From Chloroflexota bacterium (GTDB taxonomy: Bacteria > Chloroflexota > Anaerolineae > Aggregatilineales > Phototrophicaceae): DNA of 64,000 nucleotides. Every line of letters starts with the position of its first letter. Position 1 is the stretch's first letter. The notes beneath the pieces are model-generated. The model saw only the letters and a program-made list of their open reading frames with translations, was not told the origin of the DNA and ran no database searches. The stretch spans positions 930,001-994,000 of the forward strand of contig JAIUNI010000001.1 in the NCBI GenBank assembly GCA_020161935.1, in the 5' to 3' direction. Below, in pieces: positions 8,774 through 18,486 of this stretch. The position numbers were made by a program, and so were the translations under genes.

Positions 8774-10174
8774 ATGCAGCGTGACATTGGGAATGAGTTC
8801 ATTGTCGCCATCGTCGCAGTCGGCGTACTGGCATTCGCGGTGGCCTTCGCGATTATCTTGTCGCTTTCAGGAGGCGCGGGACAAACTGGAACACCTGCGG
8901 CTCAAACAAGCGAAGCCACTCAGATTGCTGCCCAATCTACACTACCAAATGAAGCGACGGAAGTCACTACTGAGGCAACCGCAGTTGAGACAAGTGGCGC
9001 AACGGTGATTGCTAGCATGACACCAACAGATGTCTCACCTTCGGCAACCCTCACCGAACCAACAGTTACTCTTACAGAAGCAGCACTGGTCGTTAGCGCA
9101 ACATCAACCGATATTCCGCCTTCGGCAACCCTCACCGAACCAACAGCTACACTTGCAGAAGCAACTCAAATCGTGGCGAATGCCAGTACAATCGAAACTA
9201 GCACAACCCCTCGGCCAACGGTAACGGCTACCGAGGAACCTTCTGCGACACCCACTTTGGAACCGACTGAAGCATCGACAGCAACATCGACCAGTACATC
9301 ACGTCCGACAGTTGCGCCCTCGGCAACCGCGACGAATACGCCACGACCAACACTAGAACCCACAACAACATTCACAAACACGCCGCGTCCATCGCCTACA
9401 AGAGCCGCAACAGCCACACTGATACCGGCATCCGCTACGCCACGACCAACGTTAACGAATACACCACAGCCGTCAGCGACTTCAACACCGATGCCAACCA
9501 AAACGGCAACGCTGCGCCCATCGGCCACCTTTACAGCTACACCAACGCAAACCAACACGCCGCGTCCGTCGGCAACGCCTGTGCCGACCAATACCCCAAC
9601 GGCGACACCTTTACCGCCAACACCGACCGCAACCAAGACACCGGTCATCGTCAATACGATTGCGCCGTGTTCGGCACCTGCTGGTTGGGTTACTTATGCA
9701 ATACAGCGCGGGGATACGCTGCTCAAAATCGCGCAGGCTAGAGGCACATCAATTGAAGCGATACAAGCGATCAACTGTTTAACTGACATTAACAACATCT
9801 ATGTGGGGCAAAATATATTTGTCCCGCAACCACTGGCGATGAGTCCCTCGACCTCATTTGCAGTCGAGGGGTGTACGGATGCCAACGTGCAGATCGCCAG
9901 CCCAACACTAGGGCAGCTTGTCAGCGGCACGCTGAGCGTACAAGGCACGGCAGCAGATGGCAATTTCGCGTTGTACAAACTCGAAATCCGCCCCAGTGAC
10001 GCGAATGTCTATACGTTATACAACAACTATGTTGATCCGGTCGCGCAAGGAGAATTAGGGCAAATAGATACCCGCATCTTTAATCCGGGTATCTATTGGA
10101 TCAAACTCACCGTCATCAGGAAAGATAACCAAACAGCGCCGTCCTGTGCGGTTCCGGTACTGTTTGGGCAATAA
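8774..10174 (+). CDS. Membrane-anchored LysM protein with long Thr/Pro linker
   Basis: The 466-residue protein begins 3 bp after the giant sensor gene, so it is probably co-transcribed. One N-terminal helix (about 9-34) anchors it. Residues of about 35-300 are a low-complexity Thr/Pro/Ala/Ser linker that could span the wall. A LysM domain follows (WVTYAIQRGDTLLKIAQARG onward, about 307-355). The C-terminal 100 residues look like an Ig-like beta-sandwich with paired Cys. LysM domains bind peptidoglycan or chitin-like GlcNAc polymers. The linker contains a near-identical 27-codon duplication. A role in wall attachment, possibly as the extracytoplasmic partner of the sensor, is inferred from position only. 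Confidence 0.82.
   Translation: MQRDIGNEFIVAIVAVGVLAFAVAFAIILSLSGGAGQTGTPAAQTSEATQIAAQSTLPNEATEVTTEATAVETSGATVIASMTPTDVSPSATLTEPTVTLTEAALVVSATSTDIPPSATLTEPTATLAEATQIVANASTIETSTTPRPTVTATEEPSATPTLEPTEASTATSTSTSRPTVAPSATATNTPRPTLEPTTTFTNTPRPSPTRAATATLIPASATPRPTLTNTPQPSATSTPMPTKTATLRPSATFTATPTQTNTPRPSATPVPTNTPTATPLPPTPTATKTPVIVNTIAPCSAPAGWVTYAIQRGDTLLKIAQARGTSIEAIQAINCLTDINNIYVGQNIFVPQPLAMSPSTSFAVEGCTDANVQIASPTLGQLVSGTLSVQGTAADGNFALYKLEIRPSDANVYTLYNNYVDPVAQGELGQIDTRIFNPGIYWIKLTVIRKDNQTAPSCAVPVLFGQ
9038..9146 (+). repeat. 81-bp tandem duplication in the Thr/Pro linker
   Basis: An identical 28-bp stretch occurs at 9038-9065 and 9119-9146, a period of 81 bp (27 codons). The sequence between the copies is also partly conserved. 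The repeat preserves the reading frame and lies in the low-complexity linker of the LysM gene. Confidence 0.8.
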
Positions 10175-10179
10175 CCAAC

Positions 10180-11208
10180 TTAAAATTGATCAGCCGTAAT
10201 CTCACTGACGTAGACAATCCGGCACTCATGTTGAGAACGAGTCGCCGCTAAACCAATTTGCAAGGCGGCTCGTGCATCTTTATGCGTGACGCTAGGCGAT
10301 TTGTCTTGCTTCAAACAATCGACAAAGTGGGCAATTTGTGCGGTATAAGCGGGGCCAAAGCGCTGCGGGAAGTGTGGTACTACGTCATGCCGTGCGCCGT
10401 CAGGGGTCAAGATGAGGACAGGCGTTTCTTGCAGATAACCAACTTGTAGTGCGCCTTTCGTCCCAATAATGTTACATTGAATATCGTAGCCATAGTTCGC
10501 CGTTCGGCTGACTTCTACATTGCCTAACCCACCCCGCTCAAAGCGAACGTTGATCATCGCGTTATCAACATCGCCGACATCGAGTAATTCGGGATATACC
10601 AACGAGGCGACTTCGGTGTAGACACGCTGAACTTCGTCACCCATCAGCCACCGTAATAGGTCAAAGTCGTGGATACCCATATCGAGGATCAGTCCACCGC
10701 TAACAGCAGGGTTGGCGTATTCGAGGCTGGTGCGAAAGGGGTCGCGCCCAATCGACCGTATCGTAACAGGGTCGCCGATCACACCTGCTTCGATTTGGCG
10801 TTTCGCGGCTTCATATCCAGTATCGAAGCGGCGCATGAAGCCAACTTGAAACATCACGCCCGCCCTTTCAACAGCGGCGATCATTTCGTCAGTCGCCGAA
10901 AGGGTTAGCGCGGTCGGTTTTTCGCAGAAAATGGCTTTACCAGCCTCCGCAACCGCAATCACAACATCGCGGTGTGTGCTCGTGGGCGTGGTCACGATCA
11001 CAGCATGAACCTCGGGATCAGCCAGCAAGTCATGATAGTCCGTATATATCGTTGCGCCGCCAACCCGATCCGCAAACTGACTTGCTACATCACTCCGCAT
11101 ATCAGCAACAGCAACCAGCTTTGCATCAGCCAGTTGACTAGCGGAAAACGTTGCATATACCTGCCCCATGCGTCCCAAACCAATAACGCCTATTCCAATT
11201 TTCGCCAT
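10180..11208 (-). CDS. Gfo/Idh/MocA oxidoreductase, inositol 2-dehydrogenase-like
   Basis: The 342-residue protein has an N-terminal Rossmann fold (GVIGLGRMGQVYA, about 6-18) and the family EKP motif (FCEKPTALT, about 94-102). The catalytic region GGLILDMGIHDFDLLRW has the Asp/His pair typical of IolG-type enzymes. These use NAD to oxidise myo-inositol or related polyols. Substrate specificity within this superfamily is hard to read, so 'iolG-like' is a suggestion. It is 43 bp downstream of, and in the same direction as, the WYL regulator, and ends 5 bp from the convergent LysM gene. An iolB gene starts at the other end of the window, but no direct link is visible. Confidence 0.88.
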   Translation of the reverse strand: MAKIGIGVIGLGRMGQVYATFSASQLADAKLVAVADMRSDVASQFADRVGGATIYTDYHDLLADPEVHAVIVTTPTSTHRDVVIAVAEAGKAIFCEKPTALTLSATDEMIAAVERAGVMFQVGFMRRFDTGYEAAKRQIEAGVIGDPVTIRSIGRDPFRTSLEYANPAVSGGLILDMGIHDFDLLRWLMGDEVQRVYTEVASLVYPELLDVGDVDNAMINVRFERGGLGNVEVSRTANYGYDIQCNIIGTKGALQVGYLQETPVLILTPDGARHDVVPHFPQRFGPAYTAQIAHFVDCLKQDKSPSVTHKDARAALQIGLAATRSQHECRIVYVSEITADQF

Positions 11209-11252
11209 ATTTAATCCTCTATTCTCAATAACATCACACTAATTACAGACCG

Positions 11253-12209
11253 TTACCGCGCCTGAGCTGCAATTTCATGGGCGCGATTCCCCATACGTTT
11301 GAGGAGTTCGATTAATTCAGCGGGTTGAATAACCTGAACCGGAAAATCCATCGACAGTAGAAAGAAAGCAATCCAGTGCATCTCTGATGTACCCCGTCGA
11401 AGGATAACACCATCATCGGTTTCTTCCAACGTACCTAAGTGGCTTGGGATTGTTTTTTGAGCATTCTCCAGCGTGGTTTTGAGTATAACCTCAACCTGAT
11501 TACCTCCCGGCATCATTACAACAGAATCTAGAACCTTATCCAACACGTTAAAATCGACAGGTCGTTCAAATCTCTCATGGGTCATGAGAAGTGCTACAAT
11601 ACGGTCGAGCCTGAAGGTGCGGACATCATTCCTCAGGTGGCAGTACCCCGCTGTATACCAAAACCCTTCGTTGAAAACGATACCGTAGGGGTCAAATGCC
11701 CGTTCGGACATATCCCCACTCCAAGATTGATAACGCATCTGCACTTGACGCTGCTCACGAATAGCGAGGCTTAACGGCGTGATGAAATCATTATCGAGCT
11801 GGCCTGACTCGGTTGAGACATTAAAAATGATTGCTTCCTGTAGAGCGCGGGCTTGGTTAAACAAACTTTCGGGCATGACTCGTTCGGTTTTTGCAAGCGC
11901 CCCCTCAATCGCTGCCACCTGAACCGGGAAATTGAATTCCCGTATTGCGAGCAGCCCCAACGTTAATGCAATTGCTTCGGCATCTGTAAACATGAGCGGT
12001 GGCAATTTATAACCCCGCTGTAATTGATACGCGCCGTATGGGCCGCGCTCGCCTTCTACCGGAATACCCATATCCTGCAAATTGACAATATAACGGCGTA
12101 CAGTGCGAACATCCACTTCTAAACGCCGTGCAAGTTCCGAACCGCTAATTTGTTTATAGGACTGCAAAAGCTCTAAAACAGTGAGTAATCGGGTCGTCGG
12201 TGAATACAT
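11253..12209 (-). CDS. YafY-type transcriptional regulator (HTH + WYL)
   Basis: The 318-residue protein has an N-terminal HTH_11/DeoR-like winged helix (about 5-60, with SGSELARRLEVDVRTVRRYI as the recognition region). A WYL ligand-sensing domain follows (about 140-225, core RAFDPYGIVFNEGFWYTAGY), then a WCX-type C-terminus. WYL regulators sense nucleotides or nucleic-acid-like ligands and act on stress, DNA-repair or defence genes. It lies upstream of the Gfo/Idh gene and divergent from the AlkZ/YcaQ-like pseudogene. Related YafY and YcaQ proteins are both linked to DNA damage, so the pseudogene may have been its former target. Confidence 0.88.
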   Translation of the reverse strand: MYSPTTRLLTVLELLQSYKQISGSELARRLEVDVRTVRRYIVNLQDMGIPVEGERGPYGAYQLQRGYKLPPLMFTDAEAIALTLGLLAIREFNFPVQVAAIEGALAKTERVMPESLFNQARALQEAIIFNVSTESGQLDNDFITPLSLAIREQRQVQMRYQSWSGDMSERAFDPYGIVFNEGFWYTAGYCHLRNDVRTFRLDRIVALLMTHERFERPVDFNVLDKVLDSVVMMPGGNQVEVILKTTLENAQKTIPSHLGTLEETDDGVILRRGTSEMHWIAFFLLSMDFPVQVIQPAELIELLKRMGNRAHEIAAQAR

Positions 12210-12297
12210 AATCGAACTCCTAGGATATAGGGCTAATCTTGTCCTAATCGGCCTTTATGATAAGTATAAATGGTAATTGGAAAAGGATATTTGAACG

Positions 12298-12766
12298 ATG
12301 CTCAACCCATAGATTGCCCAAAATAGACTTCTCAACCAATTATTGAGTCAGCAAGTATTTGAAAAGCCGTGTGAAGTTGTCGCATGGATGGGCGCTGTTC
12401 AGGCACAAGAATATCCGGCGGCAAAATGGGCGCTCGGTGTACGCATGAAGTCGGCGTATGAGGGGCTTATCGATCAGGCGCTTGATGACGGCAGCATCCT
12501 ACGCACACATATTATGCGCCCGACTTGGCACGATGTTGCCCTTGCGGATATTCGGTAGATGTTAAAATTAACCTCTCCGCGTGTACATGCAGCATCCGCT
12601 TACTGGTAACTCGAAGAACCTATTTTCAAACATGCCGACGAGATTATCGCAAAGGCATTAGAAGGCGGCAAACATCTCACCCGCGAAGAATTAGCTGCCC
12701 CATTAGTAGAGGCAGAGATTGATATTTCAGATTTGCGGCTAACCTTGTGTCGATTGAAGTTAACAG
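12298..12766 (+). pseudogene. Broken AlkZ/YcaQ-like winged-helix gene with three in-frame stops
   Basis: From the ATG at 12298 one frame encodes a coherent protein resembling HTH_42 'winged helix DNA-binding domain' (AlkZ/YcaQ) proteins: a RLLNQLL start, VVAWMGAVQAQEYPAAKWAL, and IMRPTWHDVA. The frame is interrupted by TAG at 12310-12312, TAG at 12556-12558 (where the family usually has Trp) and TAA at 12607-12609. Family-like sequence continues in the same frame after each stop (KHADEIIAKALEGG, HLTREELAAPLVEA) until it runs into the 3' end of hemL. About half of the expected 350-400 residues are missing. All the lesions are point changes without frameshift, which suggests recent inactivation. 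Active homologues unhook DNA interstrand crosslinks. Confidence 0.8.
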
Positions 12767-14077
12767 CTAACCATCTGCGTTTGATAGTTCTTTGAATACA
12801 GAAGTGATGCGGGATATTGTCGTCTCGATTACATCCTCTGTGTGAGCATAACTGACAAATCCCGCTTCAAACTGGCTCGGCGCGAAGTAAACACCGGCCT
12901 CTAACATAAGATGGAAAAAGATCGCATAGCTTCGGGCATCGGCGTACTGCTTGGCAGACGCATAATCTGTAATGTGCGCGTTGGGGCTATTGAGAAAATA
13001 AAACCCGAACATCGTGCCAACTGAGCCTATTTGAATGGGTATATTGGCTGCTTCAACCGCCGATTGAATTCCTCGCACCAGTTTCGTGGCAGATTGCTCA
13101 ATCTGGTCGAATACCTGTGGTTGTAACAACGTGTTCAACGTCGCGAGTCCGGCTGCCATTGCTAAAGGATTGCCGGAAAGTGTACCGGCTTGATACATCG
13201 AACCCGCAGGTGCAACCATCTGCATAATTTCGCGCTTGCCAGCGTATGCACCTACCGGTAATCCCCCGCCGATCACCTTCCCTAGACAGGTGATGTCGGG
13301 ATCGAGATTCCAGCGTGCCTGAGCGCCACCGGGAGCGACCCGAAAACCCGTCATCACTTCATCCAAAATAAACAATGCGCCATACTCGTGGCACAGGTCT
13401 TGCAAAGCCTGAAGATAGCCTTCGTTGGGCATCACGAAGCCCATATTTGCAGCGATTGGCTCAACAATGATGGCGGCAATATCGTCAGGGTGTTGTTCAA
13501 ATAGTTGGCGAGCCGCTGCGAGATCATTGTACTCGACCGTCAGCGTTTGCGAGGCCGTAGCATCTGTTACACCGGGCGAGTCAGGTAATCCTAAAGTGGC
13601 AACACCACTGCCCGCCTGCACCAACAGCATATCAGCATGACCGTGATAGCAGCCTGCCATCTTGATAATTTTTTCGCGCTTAGTATAAGCACGAGCCAAC
13701 CGCAGCGCACTCATCGTCGCCTCGGTGCCGCTATTCACAAACCGGATCATTTCGATAGAAGGAACGGTGTTAATCACGAGTTGGGCAAGTTCATTTTCCA
13801 AGGCCGTTGGCGCACCGTAGCTGGTTCCATTCGCCAGCGCGGATTGCAGTGCTGCCACAACCTGCGGATGAGCATGACCTAAAATAAGCGGACCCCATGA
13901 CAGCACATAGTCAATATATGCGTTATCGTCAGCATCCCAAATTACTGCCCCTTGCCCCCGCCGGATAAAGCGCGGTGTTCCACCCACACTGCGGAATGCT
14001 CGCACGGGACTGTTCACGCCACCGGGGATCAATTGTTGGGCTTGGACAAACAATCTTTCAGACTGCGTTGTATTCAA
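12767..14077 (-). CDS. hemL: Glutamate-1-semialdehyde 2,1-aminomutase
   Basis: The 436-residue protein is a class III PLP aminotransferase. It opens with the GSAM signature LIPGGVNSPVRAFRSVGG and has ILDEVMTGFRVA ahead of the PLP-lysine segment LGKVIGGGLPVGAY. Its length is typical. It converts glutamate-1-semialdehyde to 5-aminolevulinate, the second step of the C5 heme route. It is the last gene of the nine-gene heme operon, 14 bp after hemY. No clear terminator follows; the transcript would run antisense into the AlkZ-like pseudogene. Confidence 0.97.
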   Translation of the reverse strand: MNTTQSERLFVQAQQLIPGGVNSPVRAFRSVGGTPRFIRRGQGAVIWDADDNAYIDYVLSWGPLILGHAHPQVVAALQSALANGTSYGAPTALENELAQLVINTVPSIEMIRFVNSGTEATMSALRLARAYTKREKIIKMAGCYHGHADMLLVQAGSGVATLGLPDSPGVTDATASQTLTVEYNDLAAARQLFEQHPDDIAAIIVEPIAANMGFVMPNEGYLQALQDLCHEYGALFILDEVMTGFRVAPGGAQARWNLDPDITCLGKVIGGGLPVGAYAGKREIMQMVAPAGSMYQAGTLSGNPLAMAAGLATLNTLLQPQVFDQIEQSATKLVRGIQSAVEAANIPIQIGSVGTMFGFYFLNSPNAHITDYASAKQYADARSYAIFFHLMLEAGVYFAPSQFEAGFVSYAHTEDVIETTISRITSVFKELSNADG

Positions 14078-14091
14078 AATATATCCATTCC

Positions 14092-15561
14092 TTAAACTGA
14101 TAAGGGGGAGGCTTCACTCTTGCGTTCCAATAGGTCAGCAATAACCTGTGATGCTGTGTTCTGTCCTTGCGTAATACAATCCGGCACGCCAATACCCCGA
14201 TACGAACTACCTGTTACATATAACCCGTGCGGTAAAGCAGCTTCAATAGCCGCAATCCGGTCAAGATGGCCCACTTCATATTGTGGATAACCTTCAGGCC
14301 AACGGAAAACGCGATGGAATATTGGTAGCACATGAATACCAAGCAGCGACCGCACTTCTGACCGGATAACGTCCAGTAGATTATCGTCGCTTAGGCGCAT
14401 CATGTCGCGCGTATTCGGGCCGCCGAAAAACACCCGCAGCAGCACAGAATCGGATGGCGCACGCGATGTCCACTTCGAAGACACCCATGTGATGCCGTCA
14501 ATCTTGCGTTTTTCACTCCTCGGAATAACCACGCCAAAACCATCAAGCACACGCTGAACATCCGATTTACGAAAACCGAGGTAAACCGCACCGATGCTGC
14601 TGTAAGGAATCGTTTCCAATTGGGTAGCTGTTTGCGAGAAACCTTGTTTTGTTAACAAGGCAGCGACTTTTGCCGGTGTTGCTAAGACGACCGCGTCTGC
14701 AATAAGTTCTTCGCCTGTTGCAAGGCGAACCCTGTAGTTTCGACCACTCTTCATGACTGTCTCTACTGGTGTCGATAAGCGCAAGCATCCCGACAAGTGT
14801 GATACCAATGCCGCAACAAGTTCACACGCCCCCTGTTGAAAAGAGATGAAAGCGGATTTGCGTTCAGGACTCAGGTTTGCTTGAGTAGACTTAGCACCTC
14901 GTAACAAGCTGCCGTACTTCTGTTCCATTGCTGGGAACTGCGAAAACGTCGCCTGCATACTCTGGTTTTCCGGCTCGGCATTATAAACGCCCGAAAGCAG
15001 TGGTTCAGCGAGTTTATCCAACACTTCTGTACCCAAACGCCGCCGCACAAAATGAGCAAGCGACTCATCCGTTTTGGACGTACGCTTCGGAATAAACCAG
15101 TCGAGACCGACGCGCAGCTTGCCCCAACGCGAAAACAAAGGCGACCGAAGAAATGGGCGTAAGCGCGTCGGAACCAGCAGTTGCATACCCTCTGGCAAAG
15201 GCACCAATTGGCCTTTATTGACAACATAGGTTTGATGACGCACTTGGTTGACTGAGATCACGCGCTCTTCTAAGCCCAGCTCGCGCACAAGATTGACAAC
15301 GCCCGCTTTACGAGTCAAAAAAGCATCTGGCCCAGCTTCAAGCACAAATGATGAATCCCCATCGGAATCCACATATTCGGTTTGAACTTTCCCGCCCCAA
15401 CGGTCAGACGCTTCGATTATGGTGTACTGAAGATCGATACTCTGGTCACGCGCTGCTTGTTGTAGATACCACGCAGTACTTAGCCCTGCTATGCCTCCCC
15501 CAATGATGACGACATGGAAAGTATGAGGCGATGCCGGGCGATTAGACGGCGGTATATTCAT
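14092..15561 (-). CDS. hemY: Coproporphyrinogen III oxidase, oxygen-dependent flavoprotein (HemY/CgoX)
   Basis: The product is 489 residues from the ATG at 15561; a TTG four codons earlier (15573) is also possible. Either start overlaps the end of hemE. The FAD-binding motif is [20 protein letters not shown] (about 17-36) and the C-terminus has the family [12 protein letters not shown] segment. Monofunctional HemY enzymes work on protoporphyrinogen IX in Gram-negatives. In organisms with HemQ they oxidise coproporphyrinogen III to coproporphyrin III (CgoX). The HemQ gene in this operon, and the lack of any hemF/hemN gene, favour the CgoX role. Confidence 0.93.
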   Translation of the reverse strand: MNIPPSNRPASPHTFHVVIIGGGIAGLSTAWYLQQAARDQSIDLQYTIIEASDRWGGKVQTEYVDSDGDSSFVLEAGPDAFLTRKAGVVNLVRELGLEERVISVNQVRHQTYVVNKGQLVPLPEGMQLLVPTRLRPFLRSPLFSRWGKLRVGLDWFIPKRTSKTDESLAHFVRRRLGTEVLDKLAEPLLSGVYNAEPENQSMQATFSQFPAMEQKYGSLLRGAKSTQANLSPERKSAFISFQQGACELVAALVSHLSGCLRLSTPVETVMKSGRNYRVRLATGEELIADAVVLATPAKVAALLTKQGFSQTATQLETIPYSSIGAVYLGFRKSDVQRVLDGFGVVIPRSEKRKIDGITWVSSKWTSRAPSDSVLLRVFFGGPNTRDMMRLSDDNLLDVIRSEVRSLLGIHVLPIFHRVFRWPEGYPQYEVGHLDRIAAIEAALPHGLYVTGSSYRGIGVPDCITQGQNTASQVIADLLERKSEASPLSV

Positions 15562-16624
15562 GAACAAACTCAACCAAACGCTTCACATTTTCGACAGGTG
15601 TCTCCGGTAAAATCCCGTGACCCAAATTAAAGATATGCCCTACCCGCCCGTCCGCTTGGTCAAGTACGTATTGTGCGCGGGTTCGCAACCCATCCCATGG
15701 CGCAAAGAGAGCAACGGGGTCTAAATTGCCTTGAATAGCTACACCATCACCTAAGCGTGTCCACGCTTCACGCAGATCAATCCGCCAGTCAACGCCGATC
15801 ACATCGCCACCAGCTTCACGCAGCAATTCGAGCATCCCGTTTGTGTCTGTACCGAAGTGAATAATGGGTACACCTGCCCCACGCGCGATGTCGATGGCAT
15901 GGCGGGTGTATGGCATCACAAATTGGCGGTAATCATCCGGCGAAAGCTGCCCTACCCAGCTATCGAATATTTGCAGGGCGTGAGCACCGGCTTTCGCTTG
16001 CGCCAACAAATATTGACCGACAAGGTTACTCAACTTTTCCATTAAACGATGCCACGCCGCCGGGTCTGTCATCATCAGGCTTTTAACAACAGCGTGATTA
16101 CGACTGCCACCGCCCTCCACCGCGTAAGCCGCCAATGTAAATGGTGCGCCACTAAAACCAATCAGCGGCAGTCCTCGCGTATCCAATTCAGCACGCGCCA
16201 GCTTGATGGCTTCTAAGGTAAACCACAGGCTTTCCTCCGGGGACGTTTCATGCAAGCGCTCAATATCCGCCGCTGAACGGACAGGATTATGAATGGCGGG
16301 GCCTTCGCCTTTCACAAAATCGAGTTCTAAACCCATGCCTTCTAACGGCGGCAAGATGTCTGCAAATATAATCGCCGCATCAAGGTCAAACGCATTGATG
16401 GGCTGCATCGTGACTTCGGATGCCAATTCCGGCGTTTTAATGATTTCCAAAATCGTGTAGCATTCACGAAGCTGCCGGTATTCCTTCATATATCGACCAG
16501 CCTGCCGCATCAACCACACTGGTGTGCAATCAATAGCTTGACGGCGGCAAGCCCGCAAAAAGCGACTGTTTTCAACCAGTAACGAATTGTGTGTCAATGC
16601 TTCCGCTTTATCATTCACCGGCAT
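15542..16624 (-). CDS. hemE: Uroporphyrinogen decarboxylase
   Basis: The 360-residue protein carries the UroD signature [16 protein letters not shown] near the N-terminus. [20 protein letters not shown] and the C-terminal [16 protein letters not shown] segment are also typical. It removes four acetate carboxyls from uroporphyrinogen III to give coproporphyrinogen III in the cytoplasm. It sits 2 bp after hemB and overlaps the start of hemY, consistent with tight translational coupling. Confidence 0.97.
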   Translation of the reverse strand: MPVNDKAEALTHNSLLVENSRFLRACRRQAIDCTPVWLMRQAGRYMKEYRQLRECYTILEIIKTPELASEVTMQPINAFDLDAAIIFADILPPLEGMGLELDFVKGEGPAIHNPVRSAADIERLHETSPEESLWFTLEAIKLARAELDTRGLPLIGFSGAPFTLAAYAVEGGGSRNHAVVKSLMMTDPAAWHRLMEKLSNLVGQYLLAQAKAGAHALQIFDSWVGQLSPDDYRQFVMPYTRHAIDIARGAGVPIIHFGTDTNGMLELLREAGGDVIGVDWRIDLREAWTRLGDGVAIQGNLDPVALFAPWDGLRTRAQYVLDQADGRVGHIFNLGHGILPETPVENVKRLVEFVHEYTAV

Positions 16625-16626
16625 AG

Positions 16627-17685
16627 TTATTTCCCCTCAAGCCAGCGAACGGCATCAGGAGCAAAATACGTCAAAATCATGTCCGCTCCTGCCCGCTTAA
16701 TGCTGGTTAGGCTTTCCAACGCACACCGTTCAAGCTCGATCCAACCATTCGCGGCGGCGGCGTGCAGCATGGCATATTTGCCACTCACTTGGTAAGCAGC
16801 AATCGGTAAGTTATAGGTACGGCGAACGGCGCTAATAATATCGAGGTAAGCCAAAGCTGGCTTGACGATCAGCATATCAGCGCCTTCCGCAACATCTAGT
16901 GCCGCTTCTTTCAAGGCTTCGCGCCCATTTGCGGGGTCCATTTGATAGCTGTGGCGGTCACCAAACTGTGGTGGGCTTTCCGCCGCCTCACGAAACGGGC
17001 CATAAAAACCACTCGCAAACTTCACCGCATAACTCATGACCGAGACATGCTGGAGCTGATTTGTATCTAAAGCCGAACGAATGACACCGACCATTCCGTC
17101 TATCATGCCAGATGGTGCAATAATATCCGCACCAGCCTCAGCATGAACAACCGATGCCTTCGCCAACAATTCTAGTGTCGGGTCATTCAACAAATAACCG
17201 GTGGGCAAATGCGGTGTAAAGTGTTCATCATCGAGTTGATTCACAATGCCACAATGCCCATGATCGGTATACTCGCAAAAGCACATATCGGAGATAACAA
17301 TCAAATCAGGAGCGATGTCCTTGATGGCACGAATAGCACGCGGCACAATGCCATTCGGGTTGTAATTCTCACTACCGCAGGCATCTTTTACTTCGGGAAT
17401 ACCAAACAGGATCACGGCTGGAATATTCAAACTGACAAGCCGCTTAATTTCCGCAGGCAAGCGATCAACCGACCACTGATATTGACCGGGCATCGAGCGA
17501 ATAGGCTGCTGAATGTCGCTGCCGTGCCGTACAAAAAGCGGATAAATAAAATCGTCCGGTGTCAGGTTTGTCTCCCGCACCATCCGCCGCAGGTTGGTAT
17601 TCAGGCGCATTCGACGCGGGCGAAGGATCGGCGAGGATTTAGGAGTGATCTGCTCTGATGACAGATCATCTTGCGTAGCAAACAT
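16627..17685 (-). CDS. hemB: Delta-aminolevulinic acid dehydratase (porphobilinogen synthase), zinc type
   Basis: The 352-residue protein has a slightly extended N-terminus before [17 protein letters not shown]. The zinc-site cysteines are present in [14 protein letters not shown] (C-x-C-x7-C). The two active-site lysines lie in [17 protein letters not shown] and [13 protein letters not shown]. The Asp-rich Mg-type metal site of other bacteria is therefore replaced by the Zn/Cys type. It condenses two aminolevulinates to porphobilinogen. It lies 3 bp after hemD and 2 bp before hemE. Confidence 0.97.
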   Translation of the reverse strand: MFATQDDLSSEQITPKSSPILRPRRMRLNTNLRRMVRETNLTPDDFIYPLFVRHGSDIQQPIRSMPGQYQWSVDRLPAEIKRLVSLNIPAVILFGIPEVKDACGSENYNPNGIVPRAIRAIKDIAPDLIVISDMCFCEYTDHGHCGIVNQLDDEHFTPHLPTGYLLNDPTLELLAKASVVHAEAGADIIAPSGMIDGMVGVIRSALDTNQLQHVSVMSYAVKFASGFYGPFREAAESPPQFGDRHSYQMDPANGREALKEAALDVAEGADMLIVKPALAYLDIISAVRRTYNLPIAAYQVSGKYAMLHAAAANGWIELERCALESLTSIKRAGADMILTYFAPDAVRWLEGK

Positions 17686-17688
17686 ACT

Positions 17689-18486
17689 TTAAGATTCTCC
17701 AATTTTATGGTCAGCGTAGTACATTTCGAGTGCTTCAACGAGGCTCGCAACCGTATGTTCAGATGGTACAACATGGACATTTAGTTGGTGTAAGCGAGCG
17801 CTAGCAGCCGTTTTTGACCCAATACATCCAATACTAACCGGGGAAAGCAAATCTAAGGTGCCGCCCTCAGCTTCTAAACGCACCAAAAAGTTTTTAACGG
17901 TCGATGCGCTCGTAAATGTAACAGCATCCACTTTTGATTCACGCAGCATCGGAACGAGATCAATTCCACCACGTCCTATTACGGTTTGATAAGCTGGAAC
18001 AACGGTTACATTTACACCCCGGTTGCGTAAAATCGCTGAAAGATCATCGCCCGCTATCGCCGATTGGGGTAGGAATACACGTTGTCCAGCCTCAATGAAT
18101 AATGCTTGAGCAAATTGTTCCCCTGTATACTCACTAGGGATAAATTCCGCTTGAAAACCCAGCTTTGATTGAGCCGCAGCAGCCGTACCAGCGCCGACAA
18201 CCCCTACTCGTAAATATCCTAATGCGGCTGGTGCAATATTCATTTGAACAAGTTGATCGTGAAGCGTTTGCACGGTATTCGCGCTGGTCAGGATCAACCA
18301 ATCATACTTTCCAGCAAGCGCTTCATAGATCGCATTACACAGTAAGGAAGCATCAGGTACAGGTTCAATCTGTATACAGGGGTACGATAACGGAATTGCA
18401 CCACGCCAACGCAGCGCTTCTTCTAGTTCACCTGCTTGATGAACCGCACGGGTAATAACGATTCGCTTCTCTAGCAAAGCACTCAA
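17689..18486 (-). CDS. hemD: Uroporphyrinogen-III synthase
   Basis: The 265-residue protein has the diverged two-domain HemD fold, recognisable from RIVITRAVHQAGELEEAL at the start, DWLILTSANTVQ, and DAVTFTSASTVKNFLVRL followed by IGSKTAASA near the C-terminus. It inverts ring D and cyclises hydroxymethylbilane. The family is weakly conserved, but the position between hemC (4-bp overlap) and hemB (3-bp gap) makes the call firm. Confidence 0.93.
   Translation of the reverse strand: MSALLEKRIVITRAVHQAGELEEALRWRGAIPLSYPCIQIEPVPDASLLCNAIYEALAGKYDWLILTSANTVQTLHDQLVQMNIAPAALGYLRVGVVGAGTAAAAQSKLGFQAEFIPSEYTGEQFAQALFIEAGQRVFLPQSAIAGDDLSAILRNRGVNVTVVPAYQTVIGRGGIDLVPMLRESKVDAVTFTSASTVKNFLVRLEAEGGTLDLLSPVSIGCIGSKTAASARLHQLNVHVVPSEHTVASLVEALEMYYADHKIGES

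Noticed and set aside
9038..9600. CRISPR-like spaced repeats
   Set aside because: Repeats are in-frame codon repeats within a coding region, not palindromic, with no constant spacer length or cas genes.
9166..9654. 162-residue Gly/Val-rich minus-strand frame
   Set aside because: It is the antisense shadow of the Thr/Pro codon repeats in the LysM gene; no ribosome-binding site and no family resemblance.
12298..12766. Stop-codon readthrough or recoding (TAG as an amino acid)
   Set aside because: One of the three stops is TAA, the other genes use all three stops normally, and the 3' half of the gene is missing.
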